DNA from: Paraburkholderia oxyphila NBRC 105797
GTDB taxonomy: Bacteria; Pseudomonadota; Gammaproteobacteria; Burkholderiales; Burkholderiaceae
Assembly: GCF_000685075.1 (NCBI RefSeq)
Contig: NZ_BAYD01000045.1
Coordinates: forward strand, 17,910 to 81,909
Reading direction: 5' to 3'
DNA length: 64,000 nucleotides
The notes under the pieces are model-generated. The model was not told where the DNA came from. It did not search any database and saw only the letters and a list, made by a program, of their open reading frames with translations. The first letter of the stretch is position 1, and every line of letters begins with the position of its first letter. Shown piece by piece: positions 1 to 8,192 of the stretch. Position numbers and translations under genes: made by a program.

Positions 1-684
1 GTCGCCGACGGCATGACCGCGCCGCCCGAGCTGGTCCTGCGCTGCACACGCTCGTCCACGCCGCTCTTCACAACGCCGATGTCGGCGGCCACCGTCATCG
101 ACAGTCTGCGCCTCTACATGTCGCGCATCCTCGCGCCGCGCGCGACGCTGCATGGCGTGTTCCTCGACATTCTCGGTATGGGCGTGCTGCTGACCGGCGA
201 CTCGGGCCTCGGCAAGAGCGAGCTGGGTCTCGAGCTGATCAGCCGCGGCCACGGCCTCGTGGCCGACGACGCCGTGGACTTCGTACGCCTCGGCCCCGAC
301 TTCGTCGAAGGCCGCTGTCCGCCGCTCCTGCAGAACCTGCTCGAGGTGCGCGGCCTGGGCCTGCTCGACATCAAGACGATCTTCGGCGAAACCGCCGTGC
401 GCCGGAAGATGAAGCTCAAGCTCATCGTGCAACTGGTGCGCCGGCCCGACGGCGAATTCCAGCGCCTGCCGCTGGAAAGCCAGACGGTGGACGTGCTCGG
501 CCTGCCCATCAGCAAGGTCACGATCCAGGTGGCGGCGGGCCGCAACCTGGCCGTGCTCGTCGAGGCCGCCGTGCGCAACACGATTCTGCAGTTGCGCGGC
601 ATCGATACCCTGCGCGACTTCATGGACCGCCAGCGCCTCGCCATGCAGGACCCGGACAGCCAGTTCCCCGGCAAGCTGATCTGA
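1..684 (+). CDS. hprK: HPr kinase/phosphorylase, 5' end outside window
   Basis: C-terminal part (about 227 codons) of HPr kinase/phosphorylase, which phosphorylates HPr on its regulatory serine and removes that phosphate again. The frame is open from base 1, so the N-terminal domain lies upstream. The P-loop GDSGLGKSE (bases 196-222) and the following LGLELISRGHGLVADD segment, which holds the conserved acidic residues, identify the kinase domain; the family signature around LLEVRGLGLLDI is also present. It precedes rapZ by 79 bp, the usual Burkholderiales order after ptsN. Its likely substrate, HPr, is encoded at 58320-58589. Identification is firm; only the true start is missing. Confidence 0.95.
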   Translation, partial: VADGMTAPPELVLRCTRSSTPLFTTPMSAATVIDSLRLYMSRILAPRATLHGVFLDILGMGVLLTGDSGLGKSELGLELISRGHGLVADDAVDFVRLGPDFVEGRCPPLLQNLLEVRGLGLLDIKTIFGETAVRRKMKLKLIVQLVRRPDGEFQRLPLESQTVDVLGLPISKVTIQVAAGRNLAVLVEAAVRNTILQLRGIDTLRDFMDRQRLAMQDPDSQFPGKLI

Positions 685-763
685 CGCGCCGCGCCTCGGG
701 AGCGTCATCACCGCGGCGCAGATCGGATGCTATGATGACCCAATCGGGTTCATCTACTTTCCC

Positions 764-1657
764 ATGCGTATCATCCTGATCACCGGCATCTCGGGTTCCG
801 GCAAGTCAGTGGCGCTCAATGCGCTCGAAGACGTCGGCTACTTCTGCGTCGACAATCTGCCACCGCGCTTTTTGCCGCAGCTCGCCCAATATCTCTCCGA
901 AGACGGTTACGAGCGTCTCGCGGTTGCCATCGACGCGCGCTCGAGTTCCTCGTTCGAGGACATGCCGGAGATGATCCGCGACCTCGCCCGCGAGCACGAC
1001 GTGCGCGTGCTGTTCCTCAATGCGAGCACGCAGTCGCTCATTCAGCGCTTTTCGGAGACACGCCGCCGTCACCCGCTCTCGGGTTCCGTCACGCACGACG
1101 CCAACGTCGGCATGCTCAAGTCCCTGGAAGAAGCGATCGAGCACGAGCGCGAACTGGTCGCGAATCTCGCCGAATTCGGCCATCAGGTCGACACGAGCAG
1201 TCTGAGCGCCAACGCGCTGCGCCAGTGGATCAAGGTGTTCGTCGAAGGCGGGCGCGGCTCGTTGATGCTCACCTTCGAATCGTTCGGCTTCAAGCGCGGC
1301 GTGCCGCTAGACGCGGACCTCGTGTTCGACGTGCGCACGTTGCCGAACCCGCACTACGACGCCCGCCTGCGCCCGCTCACCGGGCTCGACCAGCCCGTGA
1401 TCGAGTTTCTGAACGGGCAGTCGGCCGTCCACGCAATGATTGACGACATCTACGCGTTCGTCGCGAAATGGCTGCCGCATTTTCGCGACGACAACCGCAG
1501 CTATCTGACCGTCGCGATTGGCTGCACCGGCGGCCAGCATCGCTCGGTCTACATTGCCCAGACGCTCGCCACGCGCTTTGCCGGCGAGTCGAACGTCATC
1601 GTGCGTCATCGCGACGCGCCACTCGACGTCGGAGAATCCTCCCGGCTGATCGCCTAA
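764..1657 (+). CDS. rapZ: RNase adapter protein RapZ
   Basis: 297-residue P-loop protein of the RapZ/YvcJ family. In enterobacteria RapZ binds small RNAs and directs RNase E to GlmZ, controlling glucosamine-6-phosphate synthesis; the role in betaproteobacteria is less clear. The Walker A motif GISGSGKS is at residues 8-15, and the C-terminal half carries the family motif AIGCTGGQHRS plus RHRD. Length matches the family. It lies just after hprK, as in many proteobacteria where rapZ belongs to the nitrogen-PTS gene cluster. The ATG follows a short spacer; no strong Shine-Dalgarno is visible. Confidence 0.95.
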   Translation: MRIILITGISGSGKSVALNALEDVGYFCVDNLPPRFLPQLAQYLSEDGYERLAVAIDARSSSSFEDMPEMIRDLAREHDVRVLFLNASTQSLIQRFSETRRRHPLSGSVTHDANVGMLKSLEEAIEHERELVANLAEFGHQVDTSSLSANALRQWIKVFVEGGRGSLMLTFESFGFKRGVPLDADLVFDVRTLPNPHYDARLRPLTGLDQPVIEFLNGQSAVHAMIDDIYAFVAKWLPHFRDDNRSYLTVAIGCTGGQHRSVYIAQTLATRFAGESNVIVRHRDAPLDVGESSRLIA

Positions 1658-1697
1658 CTGGCCGCGCCAGCGCGGCCTTAACCGAAAGCGTTGCGCC

Positions 1698-2336
1698 ATG
1701 TCCTCTTCTTCTGCCGTGCTCGCCGATTTGCCGCTGTTTCCGCTGCATACGGTGCTCTTCCCTGGCGGCCTGTTGCCGCTGAAGATCTTCGAAGCGCGTT
1801 ATCTGGACATGGCGCGCGAATGTCTGCGTGAGCAAACGCCGTTCGGCGTGTGCCTGCTCAAGAGCGGCGCCGAAGTCGCACAGCCCGACGAAACCGCGGC
1901 CGTGCCCGAAAACGTGGGCTGTCTCGCCGAAATCGAACAGTGCGACGTCGAGGCGTTCGGTATGCTGTTGATCCGCGCGCATGGCACGCGACGCTTCCGG
2001 CTGCTCTCGCATCGCTCGGAAGCCGACGGCTTGCTCGTCGGCATGGCCGAGCCGCTCCCCGAGGACATCCCGCTCGAAGGCTCGGAGCGCCTCGCGCGCT
2101 TTGGTGCGTGTGCGGAGGTGCTCGAGCGCATCATCGCAACGATACGCGAGCGCGACCCGGCAAGCCTGCCGTTCGCGGAGCCGTTCCGTTTCGACGATCC
2201 ATCGTGGGTCTCGAACCGGCTCGCGGAAGTCCTGCCAATCGCGCTGCGCGCGCGTCAGAAGCTGATGGAGCTCGACGACGCCGGTGCGCGTATCGACGTC
2301 GTGCATCACTACATGCAGCAGCATCAGCTGCTCTAA
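1698..2336 (+). CDS. LON peptidase substrate-binding domain protein
   Basis: 212-residue protein consisting of a single Lon N-terminal (LAN/LON substrate-binding) domain, with no ATPase or protease part. Recognisable pieces are LPLFPLHTVLFPGGLLPLKIFEARYL at the N terminus (typical PLFPL...LPLxIFExRY) and the CLAEIEQC strand. Stand-alone LON-domain proteins are common in proteobacteria and their role is not established; a link to substrate recruitment for proteolysis is only an inference. It starts 40 bp after rapZ and may be co-transcribed with it. It converges on mutY with 52 bp between them. Confidence 0.9.
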   Translation: MSSSSAVLADLPLFPLHTVLFPGGLLPLKIFEARYLDMARECLREQTPFGVCLLKSGAEVAQPDETAAVPENVGCLAEIEQCDVEAFGMLLIRAHGTRRFRLLSHRSEADGLLVGMAEPLPEDIPLEGSERLARFGACAEVLERIIATIRERDPASLPFAEPFRFDDPSWVSNRLAEVLPIALRARQKLMELDDAGARIDVVHHYMQQHQLL

Positions 2337-2388
2337 TGGCGCTTTCGGCGGCTTTCCTAGCGCCGCGCTCAGCGCCCGCGTTTTTGCC

Positions 2389-3510
2389 TCAAATTAAGGA
2401 GCCGCGCAGGCTATCGAGCAGCTTGCGTACCGGCGCAGGCACACCATAGGCGTCGATCTCGCGCAGCGCGACCCACACGGTTTCCCCCTCGTTCGCCATG
2501 AGCGCGGCGCCCTTCTGCTCGATCTCGACCACGCGAGGCTCGATGTCGAGCTTGAAGTGCGTGAACGTGTGCGTGAGTGGCGCGAGCGGCGAGGCCTTCG
2601 CTGTCGCGCCGAACATCTGCGCGCGCTCGGCCAGCGCCGCTTCGCCGGCCGCTTCGGGCAGGCTCCACAGGCCACCCCAGATACCCGTGGGCGGGCGCTT
2701 CTCGAGCATCACCGCATCGCCGTCGAGCAGCACGAGCATCCACGTGCGGCGCGTGGGCACCGCCTTCTTCGGACGCGCGGCGGGCAGCTGGCGCTGACGG
2801 CCCGTCGTCTTCGCCACGCAATCGTCCGCGAAGGGGCAGCGCTCGCAATCGGGCTTGCCGCGCGTGCACAGCGTCGCGCCGAGATCCATCAGGCCCTGCG
2901 TGTAGGCGCTCACGTCCGCGTCGCTGGCATCGGCGCCCGGCACAAGCGACTCGGCGAGCGTCCACATCGCGTTCTCCACGCGCTTCTCGCCAGGAAAGCC
3001 TTCCACGCCGAACACGCGCGCAAGCACGCGCTTCACATTGCCGTCGAGGATCGTCGCGCGCGCGCCGAACGCGAACGAGGCGATCGCCGCCGCCGTCGAG
3101 CGGCCGATGCCGGGCAAATCGGCGAGCCCTTCGACCGTCGAAGGAAACTGGCCGCCGTGCTCCTCGGCCACCACCTGCGCGCATCGATACAGATTGCGCG
3201 CACGCGAGTAGTAGCCGAGGCCGGCCCAGAGCGCCATCACATCGTCGATGGGCGCGGCGGCAAGCGCCTCCACAGTGGGAAAGCGTTCGAGAAATCGCGC
3301 GTAATACGGAATCACCGTGGAAACCTGCGTCTGCTGCAGCATGATTTCCGAGAGCCAGATGCGATAGGGGTCGCGCGTGTTCTGCCATGGCAGATCGTGG
3401 CGGCCATGCTCGCGCTGCCATGCAATCAGGCGCGGCGCGAAGCTCGCGAGCAGGTCGTCGGGATAAGTGCCCGGCGCGAGTTTTTCAGTTGAAGCGGATG
3501 AAAGATACAT
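2389..3510 (-). CDS. mutY: A/G-specific adenine glycosylase MutY
   Basis: 373-residue base-excision repair enzyme that removes adenine mispaired with 8-oxoguanine. Domains in order: HhH-GPD glycosylase (LPWQNTRDPYRIWLSEIMLQQTQ near the start, helix-hairpin-helix LPGIGRSTAAAI), the 4Fe-4S loop with spacing C-x6-C-x2-C-x5-C beginning CTRGKPDC, and a C-terminal Nudix-like 8-oxoG-recognition domain. The ATG at 3510 is the first methionine giving a MutY-like N terminus; the frame stays open upstream but there it only mirrors mutM. It lies 22 bp downstream of mutM on the same strand, so the two 8-oxoG repair enzymes probably share a transcript. Confidence 0.95.
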   Translation of the reverse strand: MYLSSASTEKLAPGTYPDDLLASFAPRLIAWQREHGRHDLPWQNTRDPYRIWLSEIMLQQTQVSTVIPYYARFLERFPTVEALAAAPIDDVMALWAGLGYYSRARNLYRCAQVVAEEHGGQFPSTVEGLADLPGIGRSTAAAIASFAFGARATILDGNVKRVLARVFGVEGFPGEKRVENAMWTLAESLVPGADASDADVSAYTQGLMDLGATLCTRGKPDCERCPFADDCVAKTTGRQRQLPAARPKKAVPTRRTWMLVLLDGDAVMLEKRPPTGIWGGLWSLPEAAGEAALAERAQMFGATAKASPLAPLTHTFTHFKLDIEPRVVEIEQKGAALMANEGETVWVALREIDAYGVPAPVRKLLDSLRGSLI

Positions 3511-3532
3511 GGAAGAGGGAAGAGCTTGCCAA

Positions 3533-4363
3533 TCAGCGCTGACAGCGCGGACAGAAATAAGTGGACCGCTGGCCCTGCACGATCTGCTTGATCGGCGTGC
3601 CACATACGCGGCAGGGCTGGCCCGCGCGGTCATAAACGAAATATTCGAGCTGAAAGTAGCCGCTTTCGCCGTTGCTGCCGACGAAGTCGCGCAATGTGCT
3701 GCCGCCCTTCTCGATCGCCGAGGCCAGCACGGCGCGCACGGCGTCCGCGAGCAATTCATAGCGCGCGAGCGAGACGCGGCCCGCGGCCGTAGTCGGCCGG
3801 ATGCCCGCGCGAAAAAGACTTTCCGACGCGTAGATATTGCCCACGCCCACCACGATGTCGCCGGCGAGCAGCGCCTGCTTGACGGAAACCTTGCGGCCGC
3901 GCGTCTCGCGAAACAGCAGTGCGCCCGAGAACGCGCTCGTGAACGGCTCGATGCCGAGATTCGCAAGCAGCGGATGGCCGAGCACGTCGCCCGCCTCGCG
4001 CGGATGCCAGAGCACGGCGCCAAAGCGGCGCGGATCGCGAAAACGCAGCGTGAAGTCGTCGAAGAGCCAGTCGACGTGATCGTGCTTCTCCGCCGCGGGC
4101 GGCCTTGGAAGATTACGTAACACGCGCAGCGTGCCGGTCATGCCAAGATGGACGATGAACCATCCCTCATCGACCTCGAAAAGCAGATACTTGCCTCGTC
4201 GGCCCACGGAACGGATCGTGCGGCCACGCAGCGTGCGTGCGAGCGTGGCCGGCACGGGCCAGCGCAGGGCCGGATTGCGAACATCGACGCGCTCGACACG
4301 GCGGCCCGCGACCCATGGCTCGATGCCCCTGCGGGTAACTTCAACTTCTGGCAGCTCTGGCAT
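3533..4363 (-). CDS. mutM: Formamidopyrimidine-DNA glycosylase MutM (Fpg)
   Basis: 276-residue bifunctional glycosylase/AP lyase that excises 8-oxoguanine opposite cytosine. The start at 4363 is fixed by the mandatory N terminus MPELPEVEVTRRG, in which Pro2 is the catalytic nucleophile and Glu3 the acid. The C terminus has the four-cysteine zinc finger CRVCG...CPRC. It is the first gene of a mutM-mutY pair and is divergent from the TPR gene at 4495, with about 130 bp between starts. Alternative upstream starts would add a non-conserved leader and were rejected. Confidence 0.96.
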   Translation of the reverse strand: MPELPEVEVTRRGIEPWVAGRRVERVDVRNPALRWPVPATLARTLRGRTIRSVGRRGKYLLFEVDEGWFIVHLGMTGTLRVLRNLPRPPAAEKHDHVDWLFDDFTLRFRDPRRFGAVLWHPREAGDVLGHPLLANLGIEPFTSAFSGALLFRETRGRKVSVKQALLAGDIVVGVGNIYASESLFRAGIRPTTAAGRVSLARYELLADAVRAVLASAIEKGGSTLRDFVGSNGESGYFQLEYFVYDRAGQPCRVCGTPIKQIVQGQRSTYFCPRCQR

Positions 4364-4494
4364 GTCTAAGGGCTTGTGAGGTTGTGCTGAAAGGTTCCGG
4401 CGAGCGTAGCAGGGCTGGTCTGCAACTTGCGTCATCGTTGTGCGCGTATTGTATCCAGCGCGTTACAATCGACCGAAACATTCGACGGAATTCC

Positions 4495-6366
4495 ATGGAA
4501 CTGTCTTTCGTAAAGCTGTTTGCGAAGCGCTCGCCGCAAGAGTCGAAAGCGGCAGCCCCGCGTCTGCGCGCAGCGTCGCCGCTGCGCGTGTTCGGACCCC
4601 GGCGCCTGATCGCGGCGGCGGTGCTCGCGGCGTGGGCGCTGACCACGTCGAGCGCGTATGCACAGGATGAGGCCCCCGACACGGACGACACTTCCGTCAC
4701 CATGCCGGATGCATTCGGTCCCGCCTCGCCCGACGAGATGAAGGACCTGCCGAGCGTACCGCTCACGAGCCAGATCGTCTTCCAGGTGCTCGCCGCCGAA
4801 ATCGCACTCCAGCGTGACCAGCCGGCGCCGGCCTATCAGACCTATCTCGCGCTCGCGCGCGACACGCACGACCCGCGCATGGCGCAGCGCGCGACGGAAA
4901 TCGCCCTCGCCGCGCAAAGCCCCACCGACGCGCTCGCCGCCGTGCAGCTCTGGCAACAGTACGCGCCCGATTCCGAGCGCGCTGCGCAGCTCGACGCCTC
5001 GCTGCTCGTGCTCGCCGGCAAGCCTGCCGACGCGCAGCCGCTGCTCGCGCGCGAGCTGGCCCGCGTGCCGGCCGACAGCCGAGGCCAGGCGCTGCTCTCG
5101 CTGCAACTGCTGCTCTCGCGCGGCCCGAATCGCGCGGGTGGCCTCGACACGCTCAAGGCGCTGCTCAAGGACGACATGAACCGCCCCGAGGCGCAACTCG
5201 CCATCGGCCGCCAGGAACTGCTTGTCGACGACGTGCCCGCCGCACGCAAGTCGTTCGAGCAGGCGCTCACGATCAAGCCCGACTACCTGCCCGCCGCGCT
5301 GATGCTCGCGCAGATGGGGCCGGAGGAGCGCCAGGAAGGCATCGCGTCGATCGAAAAGTATGTTCAGCAGAATCCGAAGTCGCGCGAAGGACGTCTTGCG
5401 CTTGCGCAGACCTACCTCGCCGCCGACCGGCTCGACGACGCGAAAAAGCAGTTCGAAATCCTGCACAAGGCCAACTCGACCGACTTGATGCCGCTGATGG
5501 CGCTTTCGCTCATCGACGTGCAGCAGAAGAAGTACGACGAGGCCAGGCAGTATCTGATTCAGTACTCGCAGGTGGCCGAGAAAACGCCGGGCGCGGATCC
5601 GGGCCAGGGCTACATTTATCTCGCGCAGCTCGCCGCCGAGCAGAAGGACAATGCGCAAGCGCAGCAGTGGCTCGACAAGATCCAGCCCAACAGCCAGCAA
5701 TACGTGCCCGCGCAAATCACGCGCGCGCAGATGCTCGACAAGGAGGGCAAGGTCGACGACGCACGCCGTCAGCTCGCGAGCATCCAGGCCGACGACCCGC
5801 GCGACCAGGCGCTGATCGCGCGCACGGACGCCGCCATCCTGTTCGACGCGAAGCGCTATCCGGAGGCAGAGGCGCGCCTGGCCAAGGCCACCGCCGACTT
5901 CCCGGACGACCCGGATCTCACCTATGACTACGCCATGGCCGCCGAAAAGAACGGCCATTACGACATCATGGAAGCGCAGCTGCGCCAGTTGATCAAATCG
6001 CAGCCGGACAACCCGCAGGCCTACAACGCGCTCGGCTACTCGCTCGCGGACCGCAACCTGCGCCTGCAGGAAGCGGACAAGCTCGTCGAAAAAGCTTCGG
6101 CGCTCGCGCCGGACGACGCGTTCATCATGGACAGCGTGGGCTGGGTGAAGTACCGCATGGGCGACAACGCCGACGCCATCAAGCTGCTGCGCCGGGCCTA
6201 CGATCTGCAGCCGAACGCCGAGATCGGCGCGCACCTCGGCGAGGTGCTGTGGAAGAACGGCGACCAGGCCGGCGCGCTCCAGGCCTGGCGCGAGGCGCGC
6301 AAGCTCGAACCCGATAACGACACACTCCTGAAGACGCTCAAGCGCTTCCAGGTCAACGATCTCTGA
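4495..6366 (+). CDS. Exported tetratricopeptide repeat protein
   Basis: 623-residue TPR protein with an N-terminal hydrophobic export signal (residues about 38-56, predicted cleavage after AYA). The remainder is helical repeats; clear TPR-like units include NPQAYNALGYSLADRNLRL and ADAIKLLRRAYDLQPNAEI near the C terminus. Role unknown; in Burkholderiales it is typically found directly before lolB and ispE, so a periplasmic or envelope-biogenesis function is an inference from context. Its stop overlaps the lolB start by one base (TGATG), suggesting translational coupling. ATG at 4495 was chosen because it gives a normal signal peptide. Confidence 0.85.
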   Translation: MELSFVKLFAKRSPQESKAAAPRLRAASPLRVFGPRRLIAAAVLAAWALTTSSAYAQDEAPDTDDTSVTMPDAFGPASPDEMKDLPSVPLTSQIVFQVLAAEIALQRDQPAPAYQTYLALARDTHDPRMAQRATEIALAAQSPTDALAAVQLWQQYAPDSERAAQLDASLLVLAGKPADAQPLLARELARVPADSRGQALLSLQLLLSRGPNRAGGLDTLKALLKDDMNRPEAQLAIGRQELLVDDVPAARKSFEQALTIKPDYLPAALMLAQMGPEERQEGIASIEKYVQQNPKSREGRLALAQTYLAADRLDDAKKQFEILHKANSTDLMPLMALSLIDVQQKKYDEARQYLIQYSQVAEKTPGADPGQGYIYLAQLAAEQKDNAQAQQWLDKIQPNSQQYVPAQITRAQMLDKEGKVDDARRQLASIQADDPRDQALIARTDAAILFDAKRYPEAEARLAKATADFPDDPDLTYDYAMAAEKNGHYDIMEAQLRQLIKSQPDNPQAYNALGYSLADRNLRLQEADKLVEKASALAPDDAFIMDSVGWVKYRMGDNADAIKLLRRAYDLQPNAEIGAHLGEVLWKNGDQAGALQAWREARKLEPDNDTLLKTLKRFQVNDL

Positions 6367-7049
6367 TGGCTGAACTTCCTCTGCATCACCGCCCTGCCGC
6401 CACTGCCGCCGTATTTGCGCGATCCGTCTCGAGCCGGATCGCCGGCCGATCGGTCCGGCGGCCGGTGCTGGGCGTGGCGGCAGCCGCGCTGCTCGCTCTC
6501 GCGGGCTGCGCGACGCAACTGCCGCACGAACCGTCCACCGCACGCGCCACGACTTCGCTCACCACGCAAACGAGCCGCGCCTACCATGGCCGCTTCGCCG
6601 TTCAGTACAACGACCAGAACGGCCAGCAGCGCAATGCCTACGGCAATTTCGACTGGCGCGAAACCGACTCGACCGTGACGCTGCAACTGCTCAATCCGCT
6701 TGGGCAGACGCTGGCCGTGGTCACGTCGTCGCCGGCCGAGGCCATGCTCGAGCTGCCGAACAAGCAGCCGCTCACCGCCGACAACGTCAGCACGCTGATG
6801 CAGCAGGCGCTCGGTTTCGCGTTGCCCGTGGAGGGCTTGCGCTACTGGCTGCAGCCATCGGTTGCACCCACGTCGCGCGCGCATACCACGCCCGATCCGA
6901 AAGATCCGCAGCGTCTCGCGCAGATCCAGCAAGACGGCTGGACCATCGACTATCTCGCTTACGCAGACGCACCCGCCACCGGCGTCAAGCGCGTGAACCT
7001 CACACGCGAAGATCCGCCGCTCCAGATCAAGCTCGTGCTCGACCAGTAA
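6366..7049 (+). CDS. lolB: Outer membrane lipoprotein LolB
   Basis: 227-residue lipoprotein acceptor that takes lipoproteins from LolA and inserts them in the outer membrane. The signal sequence ends in the lipobox LALAGC with the lipid cysteine at residue 48; the n-region before it is unusually long and Arg-rich. The mature part has the LolB pattern GRFAVQYNDQNGQQRNAYGNFDWRE followed by LNPLGQTLAVV. It sits between the TPR gene (1-base overlap) and ispE (61 bp), the conserved proteobacterial lolB-ispE-prs order. Identification is by motif and context. Confidence 0.92.
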   Translation: MAELPLHHRPAATAAVFARSVSSRIAGRSVRRPVLGVAAAALLALAGCATQLPHEPSTARATTSLTTQTSRAYHGRFAVQYNDQNGQQRNAYGNFDWRETDSTVTLQLLNPLGQTLAVVTSSPAEAMLELPNKQPLTADNVSTLMQQALGFALPVEGLRYWLQPSVAPTSRAHTTPDPKDPQRLAQIQQDGWTIDYLAYADAPATGVKRVNLTREDPPLQIKLVLDQ

Positions 7050-7110
7050 AGGAATCGCGCCTGGGCGGCGGCAGGCGCGATGCGCTTGCCGCCGCAGGGC
7101 GCCCAGTATC

Positions 7111-8004
7111 ATGACCGAAACTCAGGACTCGCTGCGCGACTGCCTCGCGCCCGCGAAACTCAATCTTTTCCTGCACATCACCGGCCGTCGGCCCAATGGC
7201 TATCACGACCTGCAGACCGTGTTCCAGTTGCTCGACTGGGGTGACACGCTGCATTTCACGCGCCGCCTCGACGGCCGCATCACGCGCACGACGGAAGTCG
7301 ACGGCGTCCCTGCCGAACACGACCTCACCGTGCGCGCCGCAACGTTGCTCAAGCAACATACCGGCACGAGCGAGGGTGTCGAGATCGACATCGAAAAGCG
7401 TCTGCCGATGGGCGCGGGTCTTGGCGGCGGCAGCTCCGATGCGGCCACCACGCTGCTCGCCCTCAATCGCCTGTGGAAGCTGAACGTGCCGCGCGAGGAA
7501 CTGCAGGCGCTCGCGCTCAAACTCGGCGCCGACGTGCCGTTCTTCGTGTTCGGAAAAAATGCGTTCGCGGAGGGTGTTGGAGAGGCGCTGGAGGCTGTAC
7601 AATTGCCCCCGCGTCATTTTTTGGTGGTGACGCCGCGGGTTCATGTTCCTACTGCTGAAATTTTTTCAGAAAAGTCGTTGACAAGGGACACAAAGACCTG
7701 CACAATAGCAGTCTTTCTTGCACAGCAAGCAACGCAGAACGGATGGCCAGACAGCTTCGGCCACAACGATATGCAAGCGGTTGTCGCAGGAAAATACGCG
7801 GAAGTAGCGCAGGTGCTCGAATGGTTTGGGAATATCTCAAGCAGCATCGCACCAGCGCGGATGACCGGGTCGGGCGCAAGTGTTTTTGCAGCGTTCGCCA
7901 GTCGGGCTGAAGCAGAAGCGGCGCAAGCGCAGCTTCCGGCAGACTGGAGAAGCGCAGTCGCATCGAGCCTGGACAAGCATCCACTCTTCGCTTTCGCGGC
8001 ATAG
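7111..8004 (+). CDS. ispE: 4-diphosphocytidyl-2-C-methyl-D-erythritol kinase IspE
   Basis: 297-residue GHMP kinase of the MEP isoprenoid pathway, phosphorylating the 2-hydroxyl of CDP-ME. Motif 1 APAKLNLFLHI, the ATP loop MGAGLGGGSSDAA and motif 3 MTGSGASVFAAF are all intact. Bases about 7650-7745 inside the gene are markedly AT-richer than the rest, with non-typical codons, yet the protein still reads as IspE there (VPTAEIFSEKSLTRD...WPDSFG). A TTGACA promoter-like element lies in this patch (separate entry), which may explain the codon shift. It is followed by tRNA-Gln and prs. Confidence 0.95.
   Translation: MTETQDSLRDCLAPAKLNLFLHITGRRPNGYHDLQTVFQLLDWGDTLHFTRRLDGRITRTTEVDGVPAEHDLTVRAATLLKQHTGTSEGVEIDIEKRLPMGAGLGGGSSDAATTLLALNRLWKLNVPREELQALALKLGADVPFFVFGKNAFAEGVGEALEAVQLPPRHFLVVTPRVHVPTAEIFSEKSLTRDTKTCTIAVFLAQQATQNGWPDSFGHNDMQAVVAGKYAEVAQVLEWFGNISSSIAPARMTGSGASVFAAFASRAEAEAAQAQLPADWRSAVASSLDKHPLFAFAA
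7678..7706 (+). promoter_or_regulatory. Candidate sigma-70 promoter inside ispE
   Basis: Perfect -35 hexamer TTGACA (7678-7683), 17-bp spacer, and -10-like CACAAT (7701-7706, 4 of 6 matches). It lies in an AT-rich patch of the ispE coding region and would start transcription near 7713, about 340 bp before tRNA-Gln and 480 bp before prs. In E. coli a prs promoter is known to lie within the upstream ipk/ispE gene, so the position has precedent. Prediction only. Confidence 0.4.
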
Positions 8005-8011
8005 TTTTGCG

Positions 8012-8037
8012 TGACTGATCGCTCTGCCGGTCAGTCA
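8012..8037 (+). repeat. Inverted repeat before tRNA-Gln
   Basis: TGACTGA (8012-8018) and TCAGTCA (8031-8037) form a perfect 7-bp inverted repeat around a 12-base loop in the 50-bp gap between ispE and tRNA-Gln. No T-run follows, so it is not a standard terminator; it could be a processing hairpin or an operator. Confidence 0.4.
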
Positions 8038-8054
8038 GGCTCGAAGTTGAGTGT

Positions 8055-8131
8055 AGGGGAGTCGCCAAGTTGGTTAAGGCACCGGATTTTGATTCCGGCA
8101 TGCGAGGGTTCGAGTCCTTCCTCCCCTGCCA
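8055..8131 (+). tRNA. tRNA-Gln (anticodon TTG)
   Basis: 77-nt cloverleaf with encoded CCA. The acceptor stem AGGGGAG pairs with CTCCCCT, the discriminator is G, and CCA is at 8129-8131. The anticodon stem CCGGA/TCCGG encloses the loop TTTTGAT with anticodon TTG at 8089-8091, reading CAA and CAG. The T arm contains GGTTCGAGTCC. The first base pair is A-U. It lies between ispE and prs and is probably processed from the same transcript. Confidence 0.97.
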
Positions 8132-8192
8132 AAAATTCTAAAGCAGTTCGCCCAAGTAGTTCCTCTCGCCCCCCCAAGTCCGCAGCAGGTGC

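Noticed and set aside
3511..4023. N-terminal extension of mutY
   Set aside because: The frame is open far into mutM, but the extension is Arg/Ala/Ser-rich and unlike MutY; the family N terminus begins near 3510.
4432..6543. 703-codon open frame on the minus strand
   Set aside because: Mirror of the TPR gene; low-complexity charged product without motifs.
7596..7603. Second internal ispE promoter using TACAAT
   Set aside because: The only nearby -35-like sequence (TTGGAG) leaves a 15-bp spacer, and the element lies in more ordinary GC-rich coding DNA.
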